Source: Dastarcus helophoroides (lineage: Eukaryota > Arthropoda > Insecta > Coleoptera > Bothrideridae). Taken from it: a stretch of 64,000 bases of DNA. Positions 24,138 through 34,346 of this stretch are shown here, one piece after another. Each line of letters begins with the position of its first letter. Positions within the stretch are counted from its first letter, which is position 1. A model generated the notes under the pieces. It made no database searches and was not told the DNA's origin. It saw only the letters and a program-made list of their open reading frames with translations. The stretch covers positions 33,742,318-33,806,317 of the forward strand of contig CM053331.1 in the NCBI GenBank assembly GCA_028583605.1. Reading direction: 5' to 3'. The translations under genes and the position numbers were made by a program.

Positions 24138-24540
24138 CTATGAAGAGGAAGAATATAAGCAGTCCCAGTTCTCTCATACTAGCTTTCAGCGTTCTGCCCA
24201 ATATCTGGAGGCCTTTGCTGTGTCGGCTCAGCTTGAATATTCGGAAGACTCGCACTAGCCTAATGACTCGAAGGATGGCCAACGACATGGCCTGGTTGGT
24301 GCTTTTGTCTTGAGGACTGACAGGCGCTCGGGGCAGATTCAGCGTGTCCTCCTCTTCCGCCACGACTGTGGCCAGTGTGATGAAATACGGAATGATGGCG
24401 ATGATGTCGATGAAATTCATGACGTCTCGGAAGAAGTGCAATTTGTTGGGGCAGGCCAGGAAGCGCACGGACAGCTCGAACGTGAACCAGATGATGCAGA
24501 TGGTCTCGATGAGGAAGAATGGATCGGTGATGTCCGGCAC
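24138..24540 (-). CDS. Sh: Shaker Kv1 channel, exon C: S2, S3, S4 voltage sensor, S5
   Basis: Reads [20 protein letters not shown] for S2, then the S2-S3 loop ([16 protein letters not shown]), S3 ([18 protein letters not shown]), the EEEDTLNLP linker, and the S4 voltage sensor [20 protein letters not shown] with gating Arg/Lys at every third position. The S4-S5 linker ([17 protein letters not shown]) and most of S5 (GLLIFFLFI) follow. It starts after GGTTTTCAG with GTG (Val) in phase 0 and ends ATAG before GTGGGTAT, leaving a glycine codon to be finished by either pore exon. The length of 403 bp gives 134 codons plus one base. Near-identity with Drosophila Shaker separates it from Shab, Shaw and Shal. 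The reading frame is intact. Confidence 0.96.
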
Positions 24541-24861
24541 CTGAAAACCCAAACGACTTCAGTCATTCCTCCAACTTCTCCAGCGTTTGATGTGGTGATG
24601 GTTGATGAACTAGCGCCACATCAAACACTGGTCTCCATGTTTACGCCACCGTCGGATGTGGAACTTGAAATTTTAATATCTTATTGACTTTTGGAAGTAA
24701 AATATTTATCGATTATTCAAGTACATGAAAAATACAAAAATCAGTTTTTCGCGTTTTTGACAACTTTTGTCCAACAATCAAGCAATCATATCCCAAAGCT
24801 CCAGACAAAGATTTCAACTTCAGAAAAAGTTCTAATTAAAAATTCACTTTAAAACTCGAAT

Positions 24862-25070
24862 TTTGGTGGAATGGGCTATTCTTTGGTTATCTTCAAAAAT
24901 TGAAATACAAATCTTGTCTCCTCAAACCAAGAAAGATTAAAAAACACAACAAAGAGAGAGATACTCTCTGAAGATGATAGCTTGGCTATCGAAACGCTTT
25001 AGAGCAACCTTTGTTGTGTTTTTTAATCTTTCTTGGTTTCAGGGGACAAGATTTGTATTTCAATTTTTGG
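24862..25070. mobile_element. Foldback element copy 2 (left arm internally deleted)
   Basis: The terminus TTGGTGGAATGGGCTATTCT is followed by CTTCAAAAATTGAAATACAA and the conserved CCAAGAAAGATTAAAAAACA. The left arm lacks its hammerhead-like core. The right arm keeps it: CTCTCTGAAGATGATAGC, then GGCTATCGAAACG, then the outer arm TCTTTCTTGGTTTCAGGGGA. It lies in a Shaker intron. Confidence 0.88.
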
Positions 25071-25419
25071 AACTCGAAATTTTGAATTTAAATCTGCAGT
25101 TTTTTTTATTATTATTAGCAACATTAAGATTTTTTTTCCAATTTTTGTCCTTTTTTTCTATAACGTTGACTGTTAATTCATCATCTCAATTTGTTTGACG
25201 TATTTTGCAAGACTGTTTAAAACAACGTATATTAATTTTGAAATTTTAACTTTAAATTTAAAATTCTGAGAGAAAAGTGTAAATTTCTAAGTGAAACCTT
25301 ATAAAAAAAGTTCGCAATCCGAAATAAAAGCCAAAATTTTAAATAAAAAAAGTGTAAAATTCTCTATAAAAGCATTAGATATTGGAAAGAAAAAAGAGAC
25401 TCTCTCGACGTTCGAATCA

Positions 25420-25600
25420 GAAGGACGATATAACCTAAAGGCTACAAGGGTCACTGCGTGGGTTTTCAGCGCCCTCGGCGTGAAATGCGTTTAGGTAAGT
25501 TGAGCTTACCAAATAATGTCAATGAAACAGTCTAAGGTGCTCAAAGTTGTAAATATTCACATCAATAAACCACAGGCCAGTTTCGTTCGAATATTTCAGA
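25420..25600 (+). repeat. Dispersed repeat shared with 49385-49610
   Basis: ACCTAAAGGCTACAAGGGTC, GCGCCCTCGGCGTGAAATGC and CAAATAATGTCAATGAAACA lie in the same order as ACTCTAAAGGGCTACAAAGG, GCGCCCTCGGCGTGACATGT and CAAATAATGTCACAGCAGAA near 49409-49545. The second copy has about 45 extra bases between the first two phrases. It looks like a short, decayed transposon or SINE; class unknown. Confidence 0.65.
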
Positions 25601-25722
25601 AAAACACTTTGAAGAATGTCACTCAAATCAATCAAAAAATTAAAAATTGGATCAAACACTTGAGAAAAACCAGTGGGTACGTAATGTCGACAGAGTGGTA
25701 AAAAGAAGAAGGGGGAGGTTAC

Positions 25723-26229
25723 CTCATCCTCTTCTATCTTGGTGCCATTTGTAGTGGTGTTGAATATTTTATAGTGCTTGAATTCTGGCAGCGTCTCCAG
25801 GCAGAAAATGACGATGGACAGCAGAATGACGAAGACGGAAATGATGGCGACGACTCTCGCCGCCTGCGACGATTCTGGATATTCGAACAGCAGCCACACG
25901 TTTCTTTGGAATTCGTGCGAAGGCAGTGGCTTTTCCTCCTCCTTGATAAAGCCCTCGTCCTCCCTGAATTTGTTGATGGCCATCTCGCCCAGCTCGTAGA
26001 ATTTGATCTCTTCGGAGAAGACGTCCAATGGCACGTTGACGGGTCTGCGCAGCCTGCCGCCGCTCTGATAGTAATACAGGATGGCGTCGAAAGAGGGGCG
26101 GTTTCTGTCGAAGAAGTACTCATTGCGAAGCGGGTCGAAGTACCGGATGCGGCGCGCCGGATCGCCCAGAAGCGTATCGGGAAATTGGTTTAACGTCCGT
26201 AACTGGGTCTCGAACCGGAGGCCGCTTAC
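25723..26229 (-). CDS. Sh: Shaker Kv1 channel, exon B: T1 domain, S1, first extracellular loop
   Basis: The 169-codon exon opens [20 protein letters not shown], the core of the T1 (BTB-like) tetramerisation domain, through [20 protein letters not shown] and [20 protein letters not shown] to [10 protein letters not shown]. The T1-S1 linker ([14 protein letters not shown]) and S1 ([20 protein letters not shown]) follow, then an extracellular loop with two N-glycosylation sequons, NTT and NGT, as in Drosophila Shaker. It starts at GTA after TTTCAG in phase 0 and ends GAG before GTAACC, also phase 0. The T1 domain sets subfamily-specific assembly of four subunits in the ER. It differs from the Drosophila protein mainly in the T1-S1 linker. 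There are no stops or frameshifts. Confidence 0.96.
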
Positions 26230-26879
26230 CTGAAACAATAGAAAAAGAAATTTCCTTAAGATGGAACTTTTTTGTTATTTTTTTATTATTATCTACTTTT
26301 TCATTGAAAAAAGTGTTCTAAACTTTTACTAACGGCGGTATTTTTCTAAATCAAAATGTTTAGAAAAATTCGATAATTCAGTTGACGAGAAAATTTCGAG
26401 TTTTTCCAAAAATTTCTACTTTTTCCTGGAATTCTGAATTTAGGATTTCAAATGCTGCACGGTAAAATTTTTCAGCTTTAAACTCAATCTTTTGACTTTA
26501 TTAAATTAAATTTAAGTATTTATTTATTATTAAATAGGAACGTTCGAGATTAAGATTGACGTTTTACGAAACTCTAAGTCGAACTTTTCTGCAAACCAAT
26601 CAAAATTTAAAAAAAATCAAAATATTAAAAATTTTGAAAAAACATGCAACATTTGGAAATTTCGAACTTTTTCTTCTCCTCCTTTAGTCTCGAAATTTTA
26701 AGATTAATTATAAAATTTTTGTGATGCCAAAATGAAAACGTTCATGTCGAAATTCTCAGGAAAAAAATCGAAATTTTTAGATGAAAATTGAAATTCTGAT
26801 GAAATAATGTTGGGGAAAAACTAGAAATTTGGAAAAAAAATATATTTTGGAAAAAATGAAGTTGATGAAAAATTGAAAA

Positions 26880-27990
26880 AATTTCATTTTCAAATAAAAA
26901 TCCAATTTACGACATAAAAGTTGAAATTTCGAGAAAAAGTCGAAATTTTGGAAAAAAAGTAGAAATTTTAGAAAAAAATAAAAACTTTTAAAAATTGAAA
27001 ACTTTGAGAATTAGTCAAAATTTGAATATCGATATAGACAAAAAGCCACTTGAATATTCTTGTAAGTACACATGTAACATTTTAAAAAATAATAACGATT
27101 TTCGAAAAAATGTCGAAATTGAAAACTTATAAAAAAGCGACAATTTAGAAAAAGTCACGTTGAAAAAGTCGACATTTAAAAGAACTCAAAATTGTAAAAG
27201 ATTGAAGAATTTAAAAAATTGGTTGAAATTTTGAAAAATGTAAAAAAGAATGTTGTTATCTTAAAAAAGACGAAATTTTCCACCAAATTTAAACATTTGA
27301 AAATAAGTCAAATTTTTCAAAAAGTTCCAAATTTTCAATAGAAACCGAAATTTTAGAATTGAAACTTTCAAAGAAAATTTAAATTTTGAAAAAATCGAAA
27401 ATTTCGAAGTCAATAAAAATCCAAATTTTCAAAACAGTAAAATATTTTTAATTTTTGAAATAAAAATCCAATTTACGACATAAAATTTGGAAATTCGAGA
27501 AAAAGTCGAAATTTTGGAAAAAGTAGAAATTTTAGAAAAAAATAAAAACTTTTATAAAAATTGAAAACTTTGAGAATTAGTCAAAATTTGAATACCGATA
27601 TAGACAAAAAGGCACTTGAATATTCTTGTAAGTACACATGTAACATTTTAAAAAATAATAACGCTTTTCGAAAAAATGTCGAAATTGAAAACTTATAAAA
27701 AAGCGACAATTTAGAAAAAGTCACAAAGTTGAAAAAGTCGACATTTAAAAGAACTCAAAATTGTAAAAGATTGAAGCATTTTGAAAAATGTAAAAATTTT
27801 GAAGAATGTTGTAATCTTAAAAAAGACGAAATTTTCCACCAAATTAAACATCTGAAAATAGGTCAAATTTTTCAAAAAATTCCAAATTTTCAATAGAAAT
27901 CGAAATTTTAGAATTGAAACTTTCAAAAAAAATTTAAATTTTGAAAAAATCGAAAATTTCGAAGTCAATAAAAATCAAATTTTCATGTGT
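26880..27990. repeat. Tandem duplication of about 564 bp in TTTCGA-type sequence
   Basis: The block with CCAATTTACGACATAAAAGT and CACTTGAATATTCTTGTAAG (near 27050) recurs at about 27467 and 27613, with very few differences. A-rich on the + strand, so its polarity is opposite to the blocks at 9013-13620. Confidence 0.85.
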
Positions 27991-28867
27991 TAAAATTTTC
28001 ATAAAAAGTCAAAATTTTTAAAAAAGTTATGATTTTCAAAAAAGTATAATAATGATAAAATTTTGACAATCTTCAAAAAATTAAAGTATTTCAAAAAATA
28101 ATCGGAGAGGTTATCAAAAACCCTAAATATTTAAATAATTAATATTTTGAAAAATAACGTAAAATTTCGAAAATAGTAAAAATTTAAAAAAAACGCCGAG
28201 ATTTAAAACAAATGCAGAATTTTCAACTTTTTCAAAAATCTAAATTTTAGAAGTCAATTTATTGAAGGAAAGCCAAAATTATCAGGAAAATCGACATTTT
28301 TTTAAAACGCCGAAATTTCGGACAGCCGAAATGTTGAAAAAAATATTTCGAACATTTTTTTAAAAGGGCCAAAAATTTTGAAAATTTTTGAAAGTGTTGA
28401 AAATTTTTGAAAAAATAATCTGAATAAAATGTTAAAATTTTTAAGGAAAAAGTAGGTACTCGAAAAATTGTTTTTTTAAGTCTAATTTTAAATAAAGTCA
28501 AAATTGTCAGAAAAGGCAAAATTTTCAAAAAAAGACGAAATCAAAAAATCGAAAATTTCGAAAAATTTAAATTTTGAATAATTGTTGAAATTTTTTAAAA
28601 CGTCGAAACTTTAAAAAAAATCCCAGTTTTTTCAAAAAGAATGGGGATTTTTCGAAAAAATTAATAATCTAAAAGAACAGAAGAATTCGACATTTAACAA
28701 AATGGCGGGCTTTAAAAACATCGAAATTCTCAAATGTTCGAATTTTAAAAAAGGTGAAATTTTCAATAAAAATATTAAAAGTTTGCAAAGAGTCGAAATT
28801 TTGAAAAATAATTCAAATTTAAGCAACTTCTAACTTAAAAAAAGAGAAACATTGAAAAGAGGCGAAA
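27991..28867. repeat. TTTCGA/AAAATTTTG low-complexity sequence
   Basis: Degenerate A-rich phrases (AAATTTTCAAAAAAAGACGAA and similar) without a clear longer period. No coding frame of interest. Confidence 0.7.
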
Positions 28868-29038
28868 TTTGATGGAACGGACTGGTCCTTGGTTATCTTC
28901 AAAAATTGAAACACAGAACTTGTCCCCTGAAACCAAGAGAGATTAAAAAACACAACGAAGGTTGCTCTAACGCGTTTCGACAGCCAGGCTGTCATCTTCA
29001 GAGAGAAGATGACATCTTGGCTGTCGAAACGCGTTATT
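28868..29038. mobile_element. Foldback element copy 3 (right arm truncated)
   Basis: The terminus ATGGAACGGACTGGTCCTTG is followed by a complete left arm including the reverse complement of the hammerhead-like core (GCTCTAACGCGTTTCGACAG ... CATCTTCAGAGAG). The second core is partial (AGAAGATGACATCTTGGCTG, then TCGAAACGCGTTA) and the element stops there. Confidence 0.85.
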
Positions 29039-29159
29039 AGTGAAAAAAAGTTAAAATGTGAAAGAATTTCGAAGAAAGATCTCTAGAAAATATGGAGATG
29101 ATCCGAAGCAAAACTTCTAGCACAAGTAGGGGAATGAAAGGAAAAATAACTAAGAGGTT

Positions 29160-29280
29160 TGAAGGCATATTTCTAGAAAATTTAAAAGAAGATTTCTAGA
29201 AAATTTAAAAGAAGGTTGCTAGAAAATTTAAAAGAAGATTTCTGGAAAATTTAAAAGAAGATCTCTAGAAAGTATGGAGG
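29160..29280 (+). repeat. Minisatellite, about 27 bp, four copies
   Basis: Units of the form TTTCTAGAAAATTTAAAAGA plus AGAT(C/T) repeat four times with small changes. Confidence 0.8.
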
Positions 29281-29429
29281 CCATTTGAAGGAAGACCTCC
29301 GGAACAAGTAGTGAATGTAAATCTTCAGTAAAATGAAAAGTCTATCGAACGGTATTCTGTAGTGAAGACAAAGAAAGTTTGAAGGAAGACGTTCTAATCT
29401 GGAAGTCTTCAGGGAGATATTACCTAAAG

Positions 29430-29519
29430 TTGTATTTTTTTAATCTTTTTTGGTTTCAAGGGACAAGATTTGTATTTCAATTTTTGAAGATAATCAAGGA
29501 CCAGTCCATTCCACCAAAA
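29430..29519 (+). mobile_element. Foldback element copy 4 (outer right arm only)
   Basis: TTTTTAATCTTTTTTGGTTT, GGGACAAGATTTGTATTTCA, then the terminus GGACCAGTCCATTCCACCAA. No hammerhead-like core is left. Confidence 0.8.
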
Positions 29520-29603
29520 TTTCCGATAAAGATAAATCATATTTGAAAAAAATTCGCAGAGAACCATCATCATTCATCAATTTAAAAAAAAAACTCAACA
29601 AAT

Positions 29604-29790
29604 GTTCAAAAATTGAAACACAGAACTTGTCCCCTGAAACCAAGAAAGGTTAGAAAACACAACAAAGGTTGCTCTCAGAGAGAAACTCTCTGAAGATGAC
29701 AGCTTAGCTGTCGAAACGCGTTAGAGCAACCTTTGTTGTGTTTTTTAATCTTTCTTGGTTTCAGGGGACAAGTTCTGTGTTTCAATTTTT
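29604..29790 (+). mobile_element. Foldback element copy 5 with the clearest hammerhead-like core
   Basis: Two arms with CTTGTCCCCTGAAACCAAGA on the left and its complement on the right. The left core is deleted (AAGGTTGCTCTCAGAGAGAA); the right core is complete at 29686-29726. See the separate core entry. Confidence 0.9.
29686..29726 (+). ncRNA. Hammerhead-ribozyme-like core in foldback copy 5
   Basis: Read as RNA: CUCU (29686-29689), then CUGAAGA matching the CUGANGA box, one extra U, a perfect 6-bp stem GACAGC / GCUGUC with loop UUA (29698-29712), then GAAA (29713-29716), CGCGU, U, and AGAG (29723-29726), which pairs fully with CUCU. This is the order of a type I hammerhead with a very short stem III (A-C with G-U across GC), as in the minimal hammerheads known from Penelope-like elements and some SINEs. 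The extra base between the CUGANGA box and stem II departs from the canonical core. Activity is not established; cleavage would be expected after the U at 29722. Confidence 0.5.
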
Positions 29791-30315
29791 AAAAGGCGAA
29801 AGTTTAAAAAAAATTGGAATTTTTAAGACAGTTCTAGCTTTCAAAAATTCTACATTTTTAAAACAATAAGACTGTTCAAGGAGTGGACATTTTTATAAAA
29901 TATCGAAAGTTTCAAAAAAAAGTCATGATTTTAAAAAAGGTAAACTTTGGAAAAAAATTTAAATTTTGAAACTACGAAATTTTCAAAAAAACTGGATTTT
30001 TAAAAAACTAGAAATTTTTGGAAAAGTCGGCCGAAACCTTGAAGCGTAAACAAAAGTCGAAATTTTACAAAAAAGTACAATTTTTCAAAAAAGTACAATT
30101 TTTCAAAGAATGGAAAAGCTGAAAAAATGTCGAAATTTTCGAAAAAATGTCGAAATTTTCAAAAAAAGGTCTAAATTTTCGAAAAATATCTAAACCTTAA
30201 GAAGTCGAAATTTTCCTAAAGTCGCAATTAAAAAAAGTCGACATTTTCAAAAAAAGTAAACGTTTTGAAAAAAGTTGAAAACATGGGAGGTCGAAAGCCT
30301 TAAAGAGTCCAGTTT

Positions 30316-30435
30316 TTCTCTAAAGATGGATAGCTTGACGGGTTAAAGCAACCTTTGTTGTGTTTTTTAATCTTTTTTGGTTTCAGGGGACAAGATTTGT
30401 ATTTCAATTTTTGAAGGTAACCAAGGACCAGTCCT
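30316..30435 (+). mobile_element. Foldback element copy 6 (right arm, decayed core), next to Shaker exon A
   Basis: CTCTAAAGATGGATAGCTTG and GGGTTAAAGCAACCTTTGTT are a decayed core, followed by a good outer arm (GGTTTCAGGGGACAAGATTT) and CAAGGACCAGTCC. It ends in the intron about 50 bp from the donor site of exon A. Confidence 0.8.
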
Positions 30436-30488
30436 CAAGAAAAAAATTAAGATGGAAACAACTTAGCTATTTCGAAGGTGATACTTAC

Positions 30489-30612
30489 GTTTATTACAAC
30501 CCTTTCACAGAAGTCGTGGTCGTGCGGGATGGGCTCAAAGTGGGCTACGCCAGTGAACTGGGAGTGGGGGGTGTGCCCGTCCTCTTCCTGGCTGCTGAGC
30601 TTGGGCAGCGAC
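30489..30612 (-). CDS. Sh: Shaker Kv1 channel, exon A: start of the constant region and T1
   Basis: Encodes [12 protein letters not shown], a short variable stretch, then [18 protein letters not shown], which joins VSGLRFETQ of exon B without a gap and matches the beginning of the common core in Drosophila Shaker. The acceptor is TTTGTTTGTAG; the first base completes a split codon, so the upstream N-terminal exon must end in phase 2. The donor is AAC followed by GTAAGTATC, a consensus site. The length of 124 bp gives one base plus 41 codons. The N-terminal inactivation-ball exons are not visible to the right of this exon in the window, so they lie more than 33 kb away or diverge too far to be recognised. 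Confidence 0.93.
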
Positions 30613-30739
30613 CTACAAACAAAAAATTTCAAACTTCAAAACTGCCCCACGTCACCGAGCGAAATAATTTTGAGACGTGATGGATTTTGCGTTAGGATTA
30701 GGACTCACTTAGGTTAGTCCTGTGACCTGCTCTCACTTC

Positions 30740-31111
30740 GTGAAACGCGAATTGAATAGAAGTTGAAACGGAATTTGCCGTAGACGAATTCCTGTTAAGA
30801 TCCACCGACAGAGACGAAATTGTGTTGGTTATACATTTGCTGTGGAAGTTTCCAAAGTTTTAAGAACTGCTTCTATGGAGGTTCATTTAGTGTACTCGAG
30901 TGACTGGACCTCGTCGTGTACAACTCGAATTAAATAAGGCTGAACCTACTAATAACTTACATGCGAGGAAGTTTCGAAGGTTTAACTGCCTCTATAATCA
31001 CTTTGGTGTACTCAAGCGATTACTTTGCTTCTGGAGGTCCCCTTACAAAACTCGAATTAAAAAGGTTGACCGCTGACATACTAATAACTTAGAACCGAGA
31101 AAGTTTCGAAT
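30740..31111. repeat. Old, diverged tandem repeat leading into the 158-bp array
   Basis: Phrases such as AACTCGAATTAAATAAGGCT ... CTAATAACTTACATGCGAGG ... AAGTTTCGAAGG recur with decay near 30750-30890, 30922-31010 and 31040-31110 (AACTCGAATTAAAAAGGTTG ... CTAATAACTTAGAACCGAGA). The last copy runs into CGAATGCATCCATAAAGATT of the next array. Confidence 0.65.
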
Positions 31112-32063
31112 GTCCGAATGCATCCATAAAGATTCACTTGGTCTACCAGTGGAGCTTACGAGTTTTTTCTTAAAATTTTCTGAACAATTTTTATTTCACA
31201 ATTTTTTGTAGAAATTTTAAATTTTTACTGATTTCTTTTTATAGAAATTCTAGGTTTCTTTCATGAAGTTACCGAATGTGTCCATAAAGATTCACTTGGT
31301 CTACCAGTGGAGCTTACGAGTTTTTTCTTAAAATTTTCTGAACAATTTTTATTTCACAATTTTTTGTAGAAATTTTAAATTTTTACTGATTTCTTTTTAT
31401 AGAAATTTTAGGTTTCTTTCATGAAGTTACCGAATGTGTCCATAAAGATGCACTTGGTCTACCAGTGGAGCTTACGAGTTTTTTCTTAAAATTTTCTGAA
31501 CAATTTTTATTTCACAATTTTTTGTAGAAATTTTAAATTTTTACTGATTTCTTTTTATAGAAACTTTAGGTTTCTTTCATGAAGTTACCGAATGTGTCCA
31601 TAAAGATTCACTTGGTCTACTAGTGGAGCTTACGAGTTTTTTCTTAAAATTTTCTGAACAATTTTTATTTCACAATTTTTTGTAGAAATTTTAAATTTTT
31701 ACTGATTTCTTTTTATAGAAATTTTAGGTTTCTTTCATGAAGTTACCGAATGTGTCCATAAAGATTCACTTGGTCTACCAGTGGAGCTTACGAGTTTTTT
31801 CTTAAAATTTTCTGAACAATTTTTATTTCACAATTTTTTGTAGAAATTTTAAATTTTTACTGATTTCTTTTTATAGAAATTTTAGGTTTCTTTCATGAAG
31901 TTACCGAATGTGTCCATAAAGATTCACTTGGTCTACCAGTGGCGCTTACGAGTTTTTTTCTTAACAGTTTCTGAACAATTTTTATTTTACAATTTTTTGT
32001 AGAAATTTTAAATTTCCACTGATTTCCTTTTTTAGAAATTTTAGGTTTTTTTCATGAAGTTAC
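31112..32063 (+). repeat. Tandem array with an exact 158-bp period
   Basis: CGAATGTGTCCATAAAGATT starts at 31273, 31431, 31589, 31747 and 31905, every interval being 158 bp, with a diverged first copy at 31118 and a decayed last one. Units are nearly identical (one or two changes each), so the array is young or homogenised. Each unit contains TTACTGATTTCTTTTTATAG followed by A, which resembles a branch point, pyrimidine tract and 3' splice site on the + strand (antisense to Shaker). Confidence 0.95.
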
Positions 32064-34346
32064 GACATTTAAAAACCTATTTTATTTTTAATTTTAATCA
32101 AAATCATATTTTCAAAAACTAATTTTTGTTATAGTTTTAAGGAAGAAATCAATATTTCGAGCAGGAATTAAAATGTTAAGAAAAATACTCAAATTTCTTT
32201 GAAAATGTCAACGTTTTAAGAAAATAATTACAATTTCAAGAAAAAATCTAAATTCAACTCATCTCGCATTTTACTATTTTTAAAAAAAATTAGTTAATAC
32301 AGTATCTTCGAATTTTTACCTTTAATCTCATTTTGTATAAAAATTTTGGGTTTTTTTTTAGATATTTCGATTTTTTTAGGGAATTTTGATTTTTTCTGCA
32401 AAGTTTTCATTTTTTAGAAATATATTATAAAAAAAATTTTTCTCCAAATTTCCATTTTTTCTGGAAGTATTGTTCTTAAAATTCCTTCTAGAAATTCCAA
32501 TTTCTCCAGATTTTTCTTTGCGTTCCTCTAATTTGCTTTAAAAATGTCAGGTTTTGTCACGATACTTTGACAATTTAAAGTTCATTTTATTTTGTAGCTT
32601 TGACAAAAAATGTTTGGAAAAAACCCTGAAAGCTATATAAAAATGTCAACATTTTGAGAAAAACAAAAAATTTCGACTTTTTTGTAAAGATATTTCAATT
32701 TTTTGTTCAAAATTCAATTTTTTCTCTAAGAATTTTTTTTATGCAATTTGTGTTTTTCTCTAAACATTTTATACAAAGATTTTTTTTTTAAATTTCTACT
32801 TTTCCTGGAGATTTTGTCTTTAAAATATTTTTTCTTGTAAAAATTTTGATTTCTCTCTAATTTGCTCTGGAAAGTTTTTTAACGAAATTTTAATATTTTA
32901 AAGTTCATTTTATTTTGTAACTTTAATAAGAAACTGAAAATTATTAAGTATAGGTTTAAGGAAAATAAACTTTAAATCTACATAAAAATAAGAAAACTTT
33001 GGGAAAAATATTGAAATTTCAAGAAAAAAATGAACCTTGTAAATTTCAATCTTTTTTACAATTTGATATTTCTCTAAAAACTTACTACTGCTGTAGGACC
33101 AAAGAAAATTCTGAATCGGAATTTCCAATTGTTCTAGAAATGTTAAATTAATTCTTAAAATTCTCAAGTTCGAATTCAAAAATTCAAATTTCGATAAAAC
33201 TAGATCAAAATTTAAAGATTAAGCTCAAATTTCGAGAGAAAGCAGATCATATTTCTAGAAAAAGTTGAAATTTCTGATCAGTAAACAACATTATTCGAAA
33301 AAAAATTACATTTTCGGAATTAAATAAAAAAAACTTTCTTGACGTAAATTAATTATCAAAAATATTCTTATAATTTCGACTTTTAAAGTGGCAATTATTG
33401 GAATTTTTAATAAAAAGAATTAACATTTCTAGAAGAGTCTCAAAATTTTGAAATTAAAATTAATCAAAATGTTGAAAAAAATTCATTAAGAATTTACTGT
33501 TCTAATTTAATTTTTTTCATAATTTTGAAGTTCCAGAGAAATTTCAAAAATCAAATATTCCAGCTTGAAGCCAATTTTTTGTGATTAAAATTCAAATTTT
33601 GGTACTTTATTTGTACATAAAATGCAAGTTTTTTTTGAAAATTTGTTTCAAAACTTTGCACAATTTTAAAATTGGAAATGTTTGCTATTAATTTCTTAAA
33701 TTCGAGTGTTATTTCGAAATTTTTCTCAAAAAAAGTAAATTTAAAAAGTAAAACATTAACCACTTTTAAAAAATAAAGATAAAGTTATCAGAAAAGTCGA
33801 ACTTTAAAAATAAATTTAAATCTTAAAAAATCTTGAAATTTTCATAGAAAGTTAAATTTTTAAACGAAAATAAGAATTCCAATAGTTCAAGTTTAGGAAG
33901 AATCTTTTCTTTTAAGTCGATGATTTAATTGGAAATGTTTAAAAAAATGTATGAATAAAACTTTAAACAAAGTTCGAACTTTTCAAAAAAAAATCAAGAA
34001 AAGGAGTCGAAATTTAAAAAAAAATGTCGAAGTTTCGAAATTGAGTCGAAATTTTACGAAATATTAGTCGAAAATTTCAATAAAAGGTTTTAAGAAAAGT
34101 CTGACAAAAAAAAAATCACAATTTTCAAATAAAGGATCGACAGTTTGGAAAAAATGTCAGAAATAGTTGAAATTAAATAAATAGTTAAAATTAAAGTCAC
34201 AATTCTTAAGTTTTCCAAAAAATTTTAAATTTTGAAAAATTCGAACGTTTGAAAAAGGCCAGAAGTTTCAACAAAGTGGGAATTAAAATAAAAAGTCGAA
34301 AATTTCAAAAAATGCAGATATAAGAATCGGTTAAAATTTTCAGTAA
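32064..34346. other. No gene seen; AT-rich, partly low-complexity
   Basis: About 2.3 kb of A/T-rich sequence with TTTCGA-type phrases increasing towards 33950-34340. Short minus-strand frames (for example 32910-33179) are Phe/Ile/Lys rich and show no domain. Confidence 0.6.

Larger units (their letters stand above)
24541..25722 (-). other. Shaker intron between exons B and C, with transposon remains
   Basis: 1182 bp. It holds foldback copy 2 (24862-25070) and a dispersed repeat (25420-25600). The donor is GTAACC rather than the consensus GTAAGT, and the acceptor is GGTTTTCAG. Confidence 0.85.
26230..30488 (-). other. Shaker intron between exons A and B, full of repeats
   Basis: 4259 bp, with donor GTAAGTATCACC and acceptor ATTGTTTCAG. 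It is filled by A-rich (on +) TTTCGA low-complexity sequence, a 564-bp tandem duplication (about 26880-27990), a 27-bp minisatellite and four foldback copies (28868-29038, 29430-29519, 29604-29790 and 30316-30435). The last one ends only about 50 bp from exon A. Confidence 0.85.
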
